A DNA stretch of 64,000 nucleotides from the NCBI GenBank assembly GCA_964605705.1, contig CAZSDW010000009.1, positions 1 through 64,000 of the forward strand. Direction: 5' to 3'. The translations under genes and the position numbers were made by a program. This DNA is from CAZSDW01 sp964605705 (lineage in GTDB: Bacteria; Fidelibacterota; UBA2242). The notes beneath the pieces are model-generated. The model was given only the letters and a program-made list of their open reading frames with translations. It made no database searches and was not told the origin of the DNA. Shown here piece after piece: positions 44,805 to 54,682 of this stretch (positions are counted from its first letter, which is position 1; every line of letters starts with the position of its first letter).

Positions 44805-46667
44805 ATGAAGGCATTAAGAGTGAAAAAACCGGATTTTAACCCTTTTCTTCTGATAGCTATCGCTGGATATTTTTTCATTGCTTGTGCAAATAATTCGCAA
44901 AATATCACGAATGTACCTGATTGGGCAGTCGATGCAATCTGGTACCAGATTTTTCCAGATCGCTTCTATAATGGTGATCCTGACAACGATCCCACTATTG
45001 AGACTTTAGACGGGACCTGGCCCTACGATCAACAGAATGATTGGGCAATTACACCCTGGACATCCGACTGGTACAAATTACAGCCTTGGGAAGTGCAAAA
45101 CTCTCAAGGTTTTTATTATAATGCGCAACTGCGCCGATACGGCGGCGATATTCAGGGGATTATTGACAAACTCGATTATCTCCAGAATTTAGGAGTAAAT
45201 GCACTGTACCTGAATCCGGTTTTCGAATCGGCATCTTCCCATAAATATGGCGCCACAATGTATCGGCATATCGATAGTAATTTTGGACCTGATCCGAATG
45301 GTGATATTGAGATATGGGAGCAAGAAATACCTGACGATCCAGCCAGCTGGGAATGGACCTCAGCGGATAAGCTCTTTTTAAAACTGGTTGATGAGGTTCA
45401 CAAACGTAATATGCGAATCATCATTGATGGTGTCTTCAATCATGTTGGAATACCCTTCTGGGCATTTCAGGATGTCAAAAAAAATGGTCAGGAAAGTAAA
45501 TATCTGGACTGGTTTATCATTAAAGCTTTCGATGATCCGACGACCAAAGCAAATGAATTCGAATATCAGGGCTGGTATGGTGTTACAGATTTACCGGAGA
45601 TTCGGGAAGATGAGCATGGCGCCGTTGAGAGTTTTCGAAACCATATCAAACATATCATTCGGCGCTGGATGGACCCCAATGGTGATGGTGACCCATCTGA
45701 TGGGATTGACGGGTGGCGCCTGGATGTTGCAGATATGGTTAGCAAGGATTTCTGGCGTGATTTTCGAAAATGGGTTCGCGCTATTAATCCGAATGCTTAC
45801 CTGACCGGGGAAGTCTGGTGGGAAAATTTCATGGATAATGTCATGCTCGATGCTTCACCCTGGCTTCAAGGCGATATCTTTGACGCTGTCATGAATTACC
45901 GTTTTGCCGATGCGATGTTAAAAGCGTTTGTCGATGAGAAGAATCAAATCACTCCAAGTCAGTTAGATTCATTGCTGGGATTTGTCCGCAATAAATATCC
46001 GAAAAATAATCAAAGAGTTCTGATGGATCTCATGGGCAGTCACGATACAGAGCGATTTGCCTCCTCGACAGCAAATCCCGATCGTTGGATTGACCATGCC
46101 TCCAATTTGCAATACGATCCCATGTTTGAGATCCGAAAACCTGATGCCCATGAACATCAACTTCAAAGGGTAATCCTTGTGTTTCAGTTTTGCTATATTG
46201 GTGCTCCATATATCTATTATGGTGATGAAGTCGGTATGTGGGGTGCCGATGATCCGGATTGCCGGAAACCAATGATCTGGGAAGAATTTACCTATGAACC
46301 TGAACAGACTCACCCCTTTGACCTCAGTCGTCCGACCGACACTGTCGAAATCGATCATGAACTGCTTGAATATTATAAAGGAATAATTAATCTTCGCAAA
46401 CAGTACGAATCTCTTCGACATGGTGAGTATCAGACCGTTCTGACTGATGATGATCAATCGTTGTTCGCTTTTGAAAGGTGGACGAAAGACGAGAGAATTC
46501 GTGCAATATTCAACTTATCGAATGAAATAAAGGAAATTCCGATTGCATCGTTTTTAACGGATGCCAATCAGTGGAAATGTATCTGGGGGAGTTCCGATCA
46601 GCAATATCGACTCGGTCCGAAATCAGCGAAAATCTTTTTAAAAATAAAATCTTCAATTCATACTTAG
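44805..46667 (+). CDS. GH13 alpha-amylase-family glycosidase, probable lipoprotein
   Basis: A 620-residue alpha-glucan hydrolase, neopullulanase/cyclomaltodextrinase-like. The N-terminus has a hydrophobic run ending FFIACANN, an acceptable lipobox with the Cys as lipid anchor. GH13 motifs are IDGVFNHVG, the nucleophile Asp in GWRLDVADM (about 307), the acid Glu in LTGEVWW (about 336) and the stabiliser Asp in MGSHDTERF (about 413). There is no T9SS tail, unlike the second GH13. A start at GTG 44820 behind GAAGG is possible and would remove five residues. It heads the glucan locus under its own promoter. Confidence 0.9.
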   Translation: MKALRVKKPDFNPFLLIAIAGYFFIACANNSQNITNVPDWAVDAIWYQIFPDRFYNGDPDNDPTIETLDGTWPYDQQNDWAITPWTSDWYKLQPWEVQNSQGFYYNAQLRRYGGDIQGIIDKLDYLQNLGVNALYLNPVFESASSHKYGATMYRHIDSNFGPDPNGDIEIWEQEIPDDPASWEWTSADKLFLKLVDEVHKRNMRIIIDGVFNHVGIPFWAFQDVKKNGQESKYLDWFIIKAFDDPTTKANEFEYQGWYGVTDLPEIREDEHGAVESFRNHIKHIIRRWMDPNGDGDPSDGIDGWRLDVADMVSKDFWRDFRKWVRAINPNAYLTGEVWWENFMDNVMLDASPWLQGDIFDAVMNYRFADAMLKAFVDEKNQITPSQLDSLLGFVRNKYPKNNQRVLMDLMGSHDTERFASSTANPDRWIDHASNLQYDPMFEIRKPDAHEHQLQRVILVFQFCYIGAPYIYYGDEVGMWGADDPDCRKPMIWEEFTYEPEQTHPFDLSRPTDTVEIDHELLEYYKGIINLRKQYESLRHGEYQTVLTDDDQSLFAFERWTKDERIRAIFNLSNEIKEIPIASFLTDANQWKCIWGSSDQQYRLGPKSAKIFLKIKSSIHT

Positions 46668-46897
46668 GATAAATTGAAAAATAAAAAATACATTGATGCA
46701 AAATCAGCGCTAGAAGAATCTAAATATGGTCAAGGATAATTCCGCCGGGCTTATCTCAAAATTAGCTACGAAATATCTCAGGTTTCTATTAAATTGATCC
46801 TCAAAATCACATATCAAATGTTGGTATTAAAACTTCAAAAAACGAATCCTCTCTCCTTAAGAATTCGTCCATATATTTTGCCAACGAGGAGATGCCA

Positions 46898-49690
46898 ATG
46901 AAATCAATAACTCGATATTTTATCAGTTTAATGCTGATCACATCCGTCCTTTTTGCCGGAACAAGTGGTAAAATTACCGGCAGAGTAGTGGATGCGGAAA
47001 CAGGCGAACCGCTGATTGGCTGTAACCTCGTTCTTGAGGGTACTTATATGGGAGCGGCAACTGATCTAAATGGGAATTACATGATTCTCAATGCTCCTCC
47101 AGGAGAGTATCGACTGAGAGCGCAAATGATTGGTTATCAGACGAAGATTGTTGAGGGCGTGATAGTATCGATAGACCTGACTACATCGTTGGATTTCGAT
47201 CTCGGGACGGAAGTAATTACCGGAGAAGAAGTCATTGTAACTGCCCAGCGAAAAATGATTGTCAAAGATATGACTGCCACAGCCTCTCATATGCGGGCGG
47301 AAGAACTGGAAGGTCTTCCGATCACCGAGGTTTCCGAAGCGCTGGAAATGCAGGCGGGTTACGTCGATGGCAGTTTACGCGGCGGCAGGAAAGGTGAAGT
47401 TGCTTACCTGATCGATGGAATTCCGGTGACCGATTCCTATGATCGCGCATCGGTTGTTGATGTGAATAAAAATATGGTTCAGGAGCTCCAGGTTATTTCC
47501 GGTGCTTTTAATGCCGAATATGGCAAGGTAATGTCCGGGATTGTGAATATCACGACCAAACAAGGCAATAACAATTTCGGTGCTTCGATAGAAACATATT
47601 TCGGTGATTACCTGAGCAGTCATGATAATATTTTTGACAATATTACTCAATTCAATCCAATCAGTATTCGCAACTTTGAGGGTAATATCTTCGGACCGAT
47701 TATAAAAGATAAACTGTTTTACTATTTAAACGCCCGAAATATCTACTTCGGTGGCTGGCAGCAGGGGCAGCGACGATTCAATCCCTCTGCGATTATTTTT
47801 TATAACATGGAAGGTAATCCGATTCTCTTTGATTCGACCAGTATGCAAGGAGATAACAAGTGGGTCGATATGAACTGGAATCAGAAACTCTACCTGCAGG
47901 GGCAATTGATCTACCGGATGTCAGATAAAAGTAAACTTTTTTACAGTTTCTTCTATGACAATAAGGATTACCAGGATTATGATAGAGTCTTTAAGTATAA
48001 TCCAGACGGAATGTTGCAAAAAAACCTGACCGGCACGACTCACCTGTTGAAGTATCAGCATCAACTCTCTTCAAATACCTTTTTCACAATTGCCGGTTCT
48101 TACTATAACCGGACTTATACTGGACGCCTGTCTTCCGAATCATCCTATAACGATTCTACTACTTATGTACATCCGTATTACCTGCTTGATTATCCTTATC
48201 AATTTCACGTGGGTGGAACTCAAAACAATCATGAATACCGGGACAGTGGCACCTATTTGGGTAAATTTGATATTACTTCGCAGATTAACCGATATCACCA
48301 GGTAAAAATTGGCGGAGAGTACCGTGCCCACGATCTCTCGCTGGTTAATTATGAAATTCGTCCGGAAGCCGGTGAAAATTATGTGGATTTTTCGACAGGT
48401 CTGGATATTCCCACGTCGTTCAGTCCGTATATCCACCCGACTATTTTAGATGACAGTACCGTGTATCATAGTTCATACGAACATAATCCCACCGAATTTG
48501 CCTTTTTTATTCAGGATAAAATGGAATTTTCGGAGATCATTATCAACGCCGGCATCCGTGTGGATTATTTCAATCCGGATGGTGTCATCCTGGCAGACCC
48601 GAGTGATCCTGAAATCTATGATCCCATCAAGCCGGGTAACCGCTATCACGATTTAAATGAAAATGGCGTTCAGGATGCCGGTGAACCATCCGTAACGTAC
48701 GCTGAGCGGCTGGAATACTGGTATAAGGACGCTTCGGGGAAATTTCAATTGAGTCCGAGAGTTGGAATTTCATTTCCAATCAGTGATCGGGGAGTCTTCC
48801 ATTTTTCTTATGGACATTTTTTCCAGATACCAAATTTTACCTACCTTTATCAGAATCCGGAATTTGAACTGGGTTCCGGTACCGGAAATCAGGGAGTGGT
48901 TGGTAATGCCGATTTGAAACCGGAGCAGACCATTGTAGGAGAAATCGGTGTTCAGCAACAGCTGACATCGAATCTGTCCCTGGATGTAACCGCTTATGTA
49001 AAAGATATCCGTGATCTGACCGGCACACGGGCGGATGAGATTGAAGTTTTCGGAGGTTCAGCGACCTACAGTAAACTGGTGAACAGTGATTTTGGTGTGG
49101 TCAAGGGAATTACCATTGCCCTGAATCAGCAGAATCCCAATGGACTCTATACCAGTATCGATTATACTCTTCAGATTGCCAGCGGAACCGCCTCTGATCC
49201 GGAAGCCTACCGGAACGCGATTAGTGGCGGTTCGGAACCGGAAGTTCAATTGAATCCGCTGAACTGGGATCAGCGTCATACAATTAACGGTACGATGGGG
49301 TACAACGCCGCTCAATTCGGAGCAAATTTCATTGCTCGTTATGGTAGCGGACTGCCCTATACGCCCCGGCGAACTGAGGATATAACTTCACTCCTGACTA
49401 ACGCCGGCGTCAAACCGTCCACCTTTTCGATCGATGTACGGGCTTATTACCGTCTGAAAATTGCCGGGCTGGATGGTGAAGTTTTTCTCAGAGTCATGAA
49501 TTTGCTGGATAATCTTAATGAAGTTAATGTATATGATGATACCGGGCGGGCGGGTTTTACTACCGATGAAGAGCGAATCAGGCAATTGAATATAAGTACG
49601 CCGGTGAATTCGGTAAAAGAGTACTTTGTAAATTCAACCCATTATTCTGAGCCTCGTCGAATTGAAATTGGATTAAGGATTAGTCTATGA
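46898..49690 (+). CDS. TonB-dependent outer-membrane receptor with N-terminal carboxypeptidase-regulatory-like domain
   Basis: A receptor of about 930 residues. A signal peptide (MKSITRYFISLMLITSVLFA) is followed by a CarboxypepD_reg-like beta domain (about 25-105; GRVVDAETGEPLIGCNLVLEGT), the plug (about 115-230; AYLIDGIPV, FNAEYGKVMSGIVNITTKQG) and a 22-strand-type barrel ending with a short aromatic-poor strand. It resembles SusC-like importers but no SusD gene follows. CGAGGAG supports ATG 46898 over 46892. Its stop overlaps the next gene's ATG. Imported ligand: probably malto-oligosaccharides, from context only. The 230-base upstream gap shows no clear promoter. Confidence 0.9.
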   Translation: MKSITRYFISLMLITSVLFAGTSGKITGRVVDAETGEPLIGCNLVLEGTYMGAATDLNGNYMILNAPPGEYRLRAQMIGYQTKIVEGVIVSIDLTTSLDFDLGTEVITGEEVIVTAQRKMIVKDMTATASHMRAEELEGLPITEVSEALEMQAGYVDGSLRGGRKGEVAYLIDGIPVTDSYDRASVVDVNKNMVQELQVISGAFNAEYGKVMSGIVNITTKQGNNNFGASIETYFGDYLSSHDNIFDNITQFNPISIRNFEGNIFGPIIKDKLFYYLNARNIYFGGWQQGQRRFNPSAIIFYNMEGNPILFDSTSMQGDNKWVDMNWNQKLYLQGQLIYRMSDKSKLFYSFFYDNKDYQDYDRVFKYNPDGMLQKNLTGTTHLLKYQHQLSSNTFFTIAGSYYNRTYTGRLSSESSYNDSTTYVHPYYLLDYPYQFHVGGTQNNHEYRDSGTYLGKFDITSQINRYHQVKIGGEYRAHDLSLVNYEIRPEAGENYVDFSTGLDIPTSFSPYIHPTILDDSTVYHSSYEHNPTEFAFFIQDKMEFSEIIINAGIRVDYFNPDGVILADPSDPEIYDPIKPGNRYHDLNENGVQDAGEPSVTYAERLEYWYKDASGKFQLSPRVGISFPISDRGVFHFSYGHFFQIPNFTYLYQNPEFELGSGTGNQGVVGNADLKPEQTIVGEIGVQQQLTSNLSLDVTAYVKDIRDLTGTRADEIEVFGGSATYSKLVNSDFGVVKGITIALNQQNPNGLYTSIDYTLQIASGTASDPEAYRNAISGGSEPEVQLNPLNWDQRHTINGTMGYNAAQFGANFIARYGSGLPYTPRRTEDITSLLTNAGVKPSTFSIDVRAYYRLKIAGLDGEVFLRVMNLLDNLNEVNVYDDTGRAGFTTDEERIRQLNISTPVNSVKEYFVNSTHYSEPRRIEIGLRISL

Positions 49691-52600
49691 AGCAAAAAAA
49701 GATCAGAACCTCAATTTATGCGATGCTTGCTGTGTATTTTAGCGTGGCAACGGTTTCAATTTTTGCTCAAAGCGGTCGTGAATACCGAAGAACTGCCATC
49801 CATAACGGTAATCTGGTGCGAACGGTATTTGGCAACTGGGGAGTGATCGGGCAGCCGTCCAACAAAGGTCCCCGAGGCGCCTGGCTTTTTGATACCAATG
49901 GATATATCGGTGATGTCAGTCCGATCGTTGGTGTTGAAGTGAAATATTTTGATCAGGCAATTGATACAACGATCAAATTTCATAGTGTGGTCGTGTGTCC
50001 GATCGATCGCCCATCCACCGGTACGGAAGAATCACCAACCGGAAAACAGTGGGGTTTTGAACCGGTCTCCGGGTATTTCAATGAAAATTACGAAAAAGTT
50101 GCCATGAGTACCGATCCAGTTTCCTGGCCATCCTATTGGCCGGATAAGCAGAATGATCCCGAAGATTCAGGTTGGCCGGGACAATGGAACGGATTTTTTG
50201 GAAAAGGTGTGACCAATGCCGATCAGGAAAGTTACTTTGTCATGGACGATAATAATGACGAAGAGTTCAATTTTAAGGATAATAATAATGTCTTGCTGCC
50301 AAAAGGTGGATTTGGTGTGGAATTTAAACCGGACAGCACCAACATGGTTCGAAATGGACTGGGACTGGAAGTCAAGGTCAGAGGCATGCAATGGGCACAG
50401 TTTTTAGCTGCGGATGTCATTTTCTGGCTCTATGAAATTTCCAACCACAGTACAACCAACTATGATAAAGTTGTATTCGGGATGCTGGCGGGAACCTATA
50501 ACGGGGTGACCGGAACAGATGACAGTCCCCAGGAATACAATGACGATTATTCCTTTTTTGATGTTCAGCGGGACTTGACCTATACCGGTGATTACCCGAA
50601 TAATAACAGCCGGAATCCGAAATGGCAGGGTCCGGCGGGAATGGTGGGGTATGCTTTTCTTGAAAGTCCCGGCAATCCTTACGATGGTATCGATAATGAT
50701 GGTGATAATCGAGAGGATGGCGCTAATCCAGGATCAAACCTAATTTTTACGGCTCCCTATTTTCAGGAAACTGATTTTGATACGATTATATATGATATCG
50801 GTGATGAAATCGTCATAATTGATAACGATTTTGAACGATCAGTTGTCACTATCACTCAGGACACCCAGATCGTACGAACCCGCGGTTTGACCTTGACAAT
50901 TATCGCGGGTGAGACCAAGCTGGTTGAGGGAAATTTTCTGGAAGACGGATCAGTCAATACGAATGTCTATGATGGTGTTGATAATGACCTGGATGGCTTA
51001 ATTGACGAAAACTATTTGCTGCATTATCGTCAAAGACGGGTTGATCAGGATGGGATTGTTCTTTTCGATACGCTGAATCCGGTTGCCTACAAAGATTTTC
51101 GCAGTGGATTGGGAGTTGACGATCCGCTGATTGACGAGCGTCGTGATGATGGGATTGACAACGACGGTGACTGGAATCCCGATTTTGATGATGTCGGCGC
51201 CGATGGAAAAGACGGAACATTTGATTATGGTGAGGGCGATGAACGGGCGACCCTGGGTGAACCTAATTTTGATAAAACCGATGTTGATGAATCCGATCAG
51301 ATTGGATTAACCAGTTTTAACTATTTTACTCCGGCGAATCTCTATCCGGTCAAGGATGATGAAAAACTCTGGGACTGGCTGCAACCGGGTTATTTTGAAG
51401 TGCCCTCCAGTATTCAGAACAACAAACCGGTAGCTGGTGAGGATGGCGACTTTATCTATGGTTCAGCCTATTTTCCACTGCCCGCCGGAAAAACCGAACG
51501 GTTTTCACTGGCATTGGTTTACGGGCATGATATTGATGATTTATTGAAGAACCGCGAGACTGTTCAAAAAATCTACAACAGCGATTATCGTTTTCCGCAG
51601 CCCCCGGATAAACCGGTTGTCAGTGCTGCCATAGATGATGGTCAGGTAACGCTTTACTGGGATCGTAAATCCGAGGATAGTATCGATCCGGTGACCAAGG
51701 AGCGGGATTTTGAAGGTTACAAAATATATAAGGCGTCTGATCCGGATTTTACTGATGCCTTTGTCGTCACGAATGTCAACGGAGTTGTGACCGGGTACCG
51801 ACCCATCGCTCAGTTTGACAAGAAGAATGGCATTGAAGGTATTTTCGAGCCAAGTTCGGATCTTTACCAGCAGGCAGAAGGATTTACCTTTAATCTTGGA
51901 TCGGAAACGGGCTTGCAGCATACCTATGTTGATAATGATGTTCAGAATGGTCGCCAGTATTATTATGCCGTTGTCGCCTATGATCATGGTGATGTTGAGA
52001 ATGATATTTTCCCATCGGAAAATACAAAATTCATCTCCGTTCAGAATGACGGCAGTGTCATCACTGACGTGAATACGATCGTGGTCCGTCCGGGTCCACC
52101 GGTCGCTGGATACAAGGGGCAAAATTCTGATAGACGGCTGGCACATCTGGCTGGTCCCGCCACAGGTTCAATTCAATATTCTGTCGTTGATGAAAAAGCG
52201 CTGACCGGTCATACCTACCGGGTATTTTTTACCGATACTGCCACGGACAGCATTGACAATGACAACGACTGGGATCCGCTGGTAGATGATATCGGAAACG
52301 GATTAGCCGATCCTGATCCCACCGCCAATAATGGTATTCCTAACGTCGGTGAACCGGATTTTGACTGGATGGATCCTGATGAATTTGCACCGAAAACATC
52401 GACCTATTCGATCATGGATTTAAATGGTTTCACTGAGACGGTTACCCTTGACACGAGTTATCATGCATTGACAAAGATGAATATCGAAATAACGTCGATG
52501 TTGATATCTCCGGTGGCAGATCCCGGGAATTATCTCGATGTGGATGCGCATTTTGATTTTATCATGCGGACCAGTAAAATTCGGATCAAACCTTCAAGTT

Positions 52601-53610
52601 CACTGGCGAGTGGCGACTATCGGATTTCGTACCAGTTTTATCCGGTTTATCGTAGTGAAAATATTAAAAATAGTCCGTATGCCCCGGAGTCCATCGATTC
52701 TGATATTTTTGACGGTATTCAATTATCCTTTACGAATCACTGGTCACTTTATAAAATCGATTCGTTGTCCTTCTGGAACAATACCGAACGGACGCTGCGG
52801 TGGTCTTTTCGGGTGGATAAAGCCGCCCTGCCGAACGGCAAAGTCATCACCGGAATTGCCTATCCGTCCCAATATGAATTACAATTCAGCGCACCGAATG
52901 TCGCCCTCTATGAAACACCTCAATCACTGATTGTCTACACCAATCAAGGTTTACCGGAATTTCTCTGGACACCGCCGAAAAAGACCAATTTCCGGCTCTG
53001 GAATATAATCGATTCTACAACGGTTCCTTTTGTTTTTACCGGTTCGAAAGAAAATGAAAATGGTATTTACGAACTTAAGCCAAACTGCCTGATCGAAAGT
53101 TACATTCTGAAACCTGATTCCGTTTATCAGTACTCCTGGGTGATGTCATTTTCCACTACCGAACAAGATACTCCGCGATTTCAGGATGGCGATAAACTGA
53201 CGATCGAAGTGACTCGCCCTTATCGAAAGGATGATGTTTTTGAATTTACTACCGAGGTGCCAACGACCGATACCGAAGTCGCGAATCTGAGTCTTGACGA
53301 TATCCAGGTGGTTCCCAATCCTTATGTTGTTGCCAACATTATGGAAGCGCCATTGCCACCATCGATTACGAGTGGGCGGGGTGAGCGGCGGATAGAATTT
53401 CGAAAACTTCCCGAAAATGCCAAGGTGCATATCTTTACCGCAAGCGGTGCTCATGTGATTACCCTGAACCAGTCCGGTAATATTCACAACGGAACCCTTG
53501 CCTGGAATTTGAAAACGAAAGAGAATCTTGATATCGCATATGGAGTATATTTCTACATTGTAGAGTCAAGTGTGGGTAAGAAATCAGGTAAAATAGCCAT
53601 AATAAAGTGA
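49687..53610 (+). CDS. Large secreted protein with Asp-rich repeats and T9SS/FlgD-like C-terminal domain
   Basis: A 1307-residue exported protein (signal peptide ending SIFAQS) of no named family. It contains four Asp/Asn-rich segments of the form D-G-x-D-N-D-x-D (about residues 338, 430, 490 and 855), which look like calcium-binding thrombospondin-type-3 motifs. A fibronectin-III-like stretch lies at about 640-760. The C-terminal sorting domain starts VVPNPYV and ends GVYFYIVESSVGKKSGKIAI. It overlaps the TonB receptor gene by four bases and precedes a PorV/PorQ gene by seven, so the three form one operon. It may be a surface partner of the receptor in place of SusD (inference). Confidence 0.75.
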   Translation: MKQKKIRTSIYAMLAVYFSVATVSIFAQSGREYRRTAIHNGNLVRTVFGNWGVIGQPSNKGPRGAWLFDTNGYIGDVSPIVGVEVKYFDQAIDTTIKFHSVVVCPIDRPSTGTEESPTGKQWGFEPVSGYFNENYEKVAMSTDPVSWPSYWPDKQNDPEDSGWPGQWNGFFGKGVTNADQESYFVMDDNNDEEFNFKDNNNVLLPKGGFGVEFKPDSTNMVRNGLGLEVKVRGMQWAQFLAADVIFWLYEISNHSTTNYDKVVFGMLAGTYNGVTGTDDSPQEYNDDYSFFDVQRDLTYTGDYPNNNSRNPKWQGPAGMVGYAFLESPGNPYDGIDNDGDNREDGANPGSNLIFTAPYFQETDFDTIIYDIGDEIVIIDNDFERSVVTITQDTQIVRTRGLTLTIIAGETKLVEGNFLEDGSVNTNVYDGVDNDLDGLIDENYLLHYRQRRVDQDGIVLFDTLNPVAYKDFRSGLGVDDPLIDERRDDGIDNDGDWNPDFDDVGADGKDGTFDYGEGDERATLGEPNFDKTDVDESDQIGLTSFNYFTPANLYPVKDDEKLWDWLQPGYFEVPSSIQNNKPVAGEDGDFIYGSAYFPLPAGKTERFSLALVYGHDIDDLLKNRETVQKIYNSDYRFPQPPDKPVVSAAIDDGQVTLYWDRKSEDSIDPVTKERDFEGYKIYKASDPDFTDAFVVTNVNGVVTGYRPIAQFDKKNGIEGIFEPSSDLYQQAEGFTFNLGSETGLQHTYVDNDVQNGRQYYYAVVAYDHGDVENDIFPSENTKFISVQNDGSVITDVNTIVVRPGPPVAGYKGQNSDRRLAHLAGPATGSIQYSVVDEKALTGHTYRVFFTDTATDSIDNDNDWDPLVDDIGNGLADPDPTANNGIPNVGEPDFDWMDPDEFAPKTSTYSIMDLNGFTETVTLDTSYHALTKMNIEITSMLISPVADPGNYLDVDAHFDFIMRTSKIRIKPSSSLASGDYRISYQFYPVYRSENIKNSPYAPESIDSDIFDGIQLSFTNHWSLYKIDSLSFWNNTERTLRWSFRVDKAALPNGKVITGIAYPSQYELQFSAPNVALYETPQSLIVYTNQGLPEFLWTPPKKTNFRLWNIIDSTTVPFVFTGSKENENGIYELKPNCLIESYILKPDSVYQYSWVMSFSTTEQDTPRFQDGDKLTIEVTRPYRKDDVFEFTTEVPTTDTEVANLSLDDIQVVPNPYVVANIMEAPLPPSITSGRGERRIEFRKLPENAKVHIFTASGAHVITLNQSGNIHNGTLAWNLKTKENLDIAYGVYFYIVESSVGKKSGKIAIIK

Positions 53611-53617
53611 TCCAATT

Positions 53618-54643
53618 ATGAAAAGTTATATCAGACCGATTAGCGCTGTTTTTACTATTATATTGTTTGTCATGTCATTGAAGATAGCTGCTCAGGATAA
53701 AGTCGGAACCTCTGCCGCACAATTTTTAAAAATACCGGTGGGCGGGAAAGCAATTGCCATGGGCGGTGCATACACTGCAATGGGGGATGATCCCAGTTCG
53801 ATTTTCTGGAATCCAGGTGCGATTTCCCGTACCGTGAAAAGCCATGTTTATGCATCTCAGACTAACTGGTTGGTGGGTAGCAAACACCAGTGGATTGGTG
53901 CGCAGGTACTGTTTGGTTCGGCAAATGCGATCGGATTTTCGATTAACCTGCTGGATTATGGTGATCGTGAACCGGTGACAACAGTTGAGGAACCCGATGG
54001 AACCGGGGAATATTGGGAAGCCAGTGATATGGCGTTCAGTCTTTCCTACTCCAGAAATGTCACCGATCGATTTTCTATCGGCGGCACCGCAAAGTACATT
54101 CAACAGAAAATCTGGCATTCATCATCTTCACAATATGCGATGGATCTGGGATTGCTGTTTATTACTCAATTCAACGGTCTTCGGATCGGTGCGTCAATGC
54201 GCAATTTTGGGGGTGATCTCCAGATGGGCGGGCAGGATCTTATTCAACAGGTGGATCTTGATCCCGAAGCAGCCGGGAATAATGAGACGATTGTTGCCTA
54301 CCTGAAAACCGATAAATGGCCGATGCCATTGATTTTCAGTGTGGGAATTGCAATGCCCATCATTGATCAGAGATATTTTAAGGCAACGGTTGCTGCCGAT
54401 GCAGTCCGCCCGACCGATGACAGTGAGACGCTTAACGTCGGTACGGAAATATTAATTTCCAATATTTTAAGTATTCGCGGGGGCTACCAGTCTTTGTTCA
54501 GGAAAGCAACGGAACAGGGATTGACTGCCGGGTTAGGTTTAAAGTTGCCTCTGAAATATGCAGATATTGTGGTGGATTATTCTTTTCAAAACTATGGTAA
54601 GTTTGGCGCTGTTCAAACCTCAGCGTTAAGTATCGGTTTTTAA
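53618..54643 (+). CDS. PorV/PorQ (UPF0164) family outer-membrane beta-barrel protein
   Basis: A 341-residue protein with a signal peptide (ending KIAAQD) and a FadL-like barrel. The N-terminal signature GTSAAQFLKIPVGGKAIAMGG followed by AYTAMGDDPSSIFWNPGAIS is diagnostic of the PorV/PorQ family. PorV is the shuttle of the type IX secretion system that carries cargo to the attachment complex. Other members have unknown roles. Lying between two T9SS-tailed cargo genes, it may be a dedicated shuttle or co-receptor for this locus. Confidence 0.85.
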   Translation: MKSYIRPISAVFTIILFVMSLKIAAQDKVGTSAAQFLKIPVGGKAIAMGGAYTAMGDDPSSIFWNPGAISRTVKSHVYASQTNWLVGSKHQWIGAQVLFGSANAIGFSINLLDYGDREPVTTVEEPDGTGEYWEASDMAFSLSYSRNVTDRFSIGGTAKYIQQKIWHSSSSQYAMDLGLLFITQFNGLRIGASMRNFGGDLQMGGQDLIQQVDLDPEAAGNNETIVAYLKTDKWPMPLIFSVGIAMPIIDQRYFKATVAADAVRPTDDSETLNVGTEILISNILSIRGGYQSLFRKATEQGLTAGLGLKLPLKYADIVVDYSFQNYGKFGAVQTSALSIGF

Positions 54644-54682
54644 TCTTTGAAACGTAAATAAATGTAACTTAAGGAGGTTATA

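Noticed and set aside
51541..52146. 201-codon open frame on the minus strand
   Set aside because: It is antisense to the large secreted protein and matches no family or start signal.
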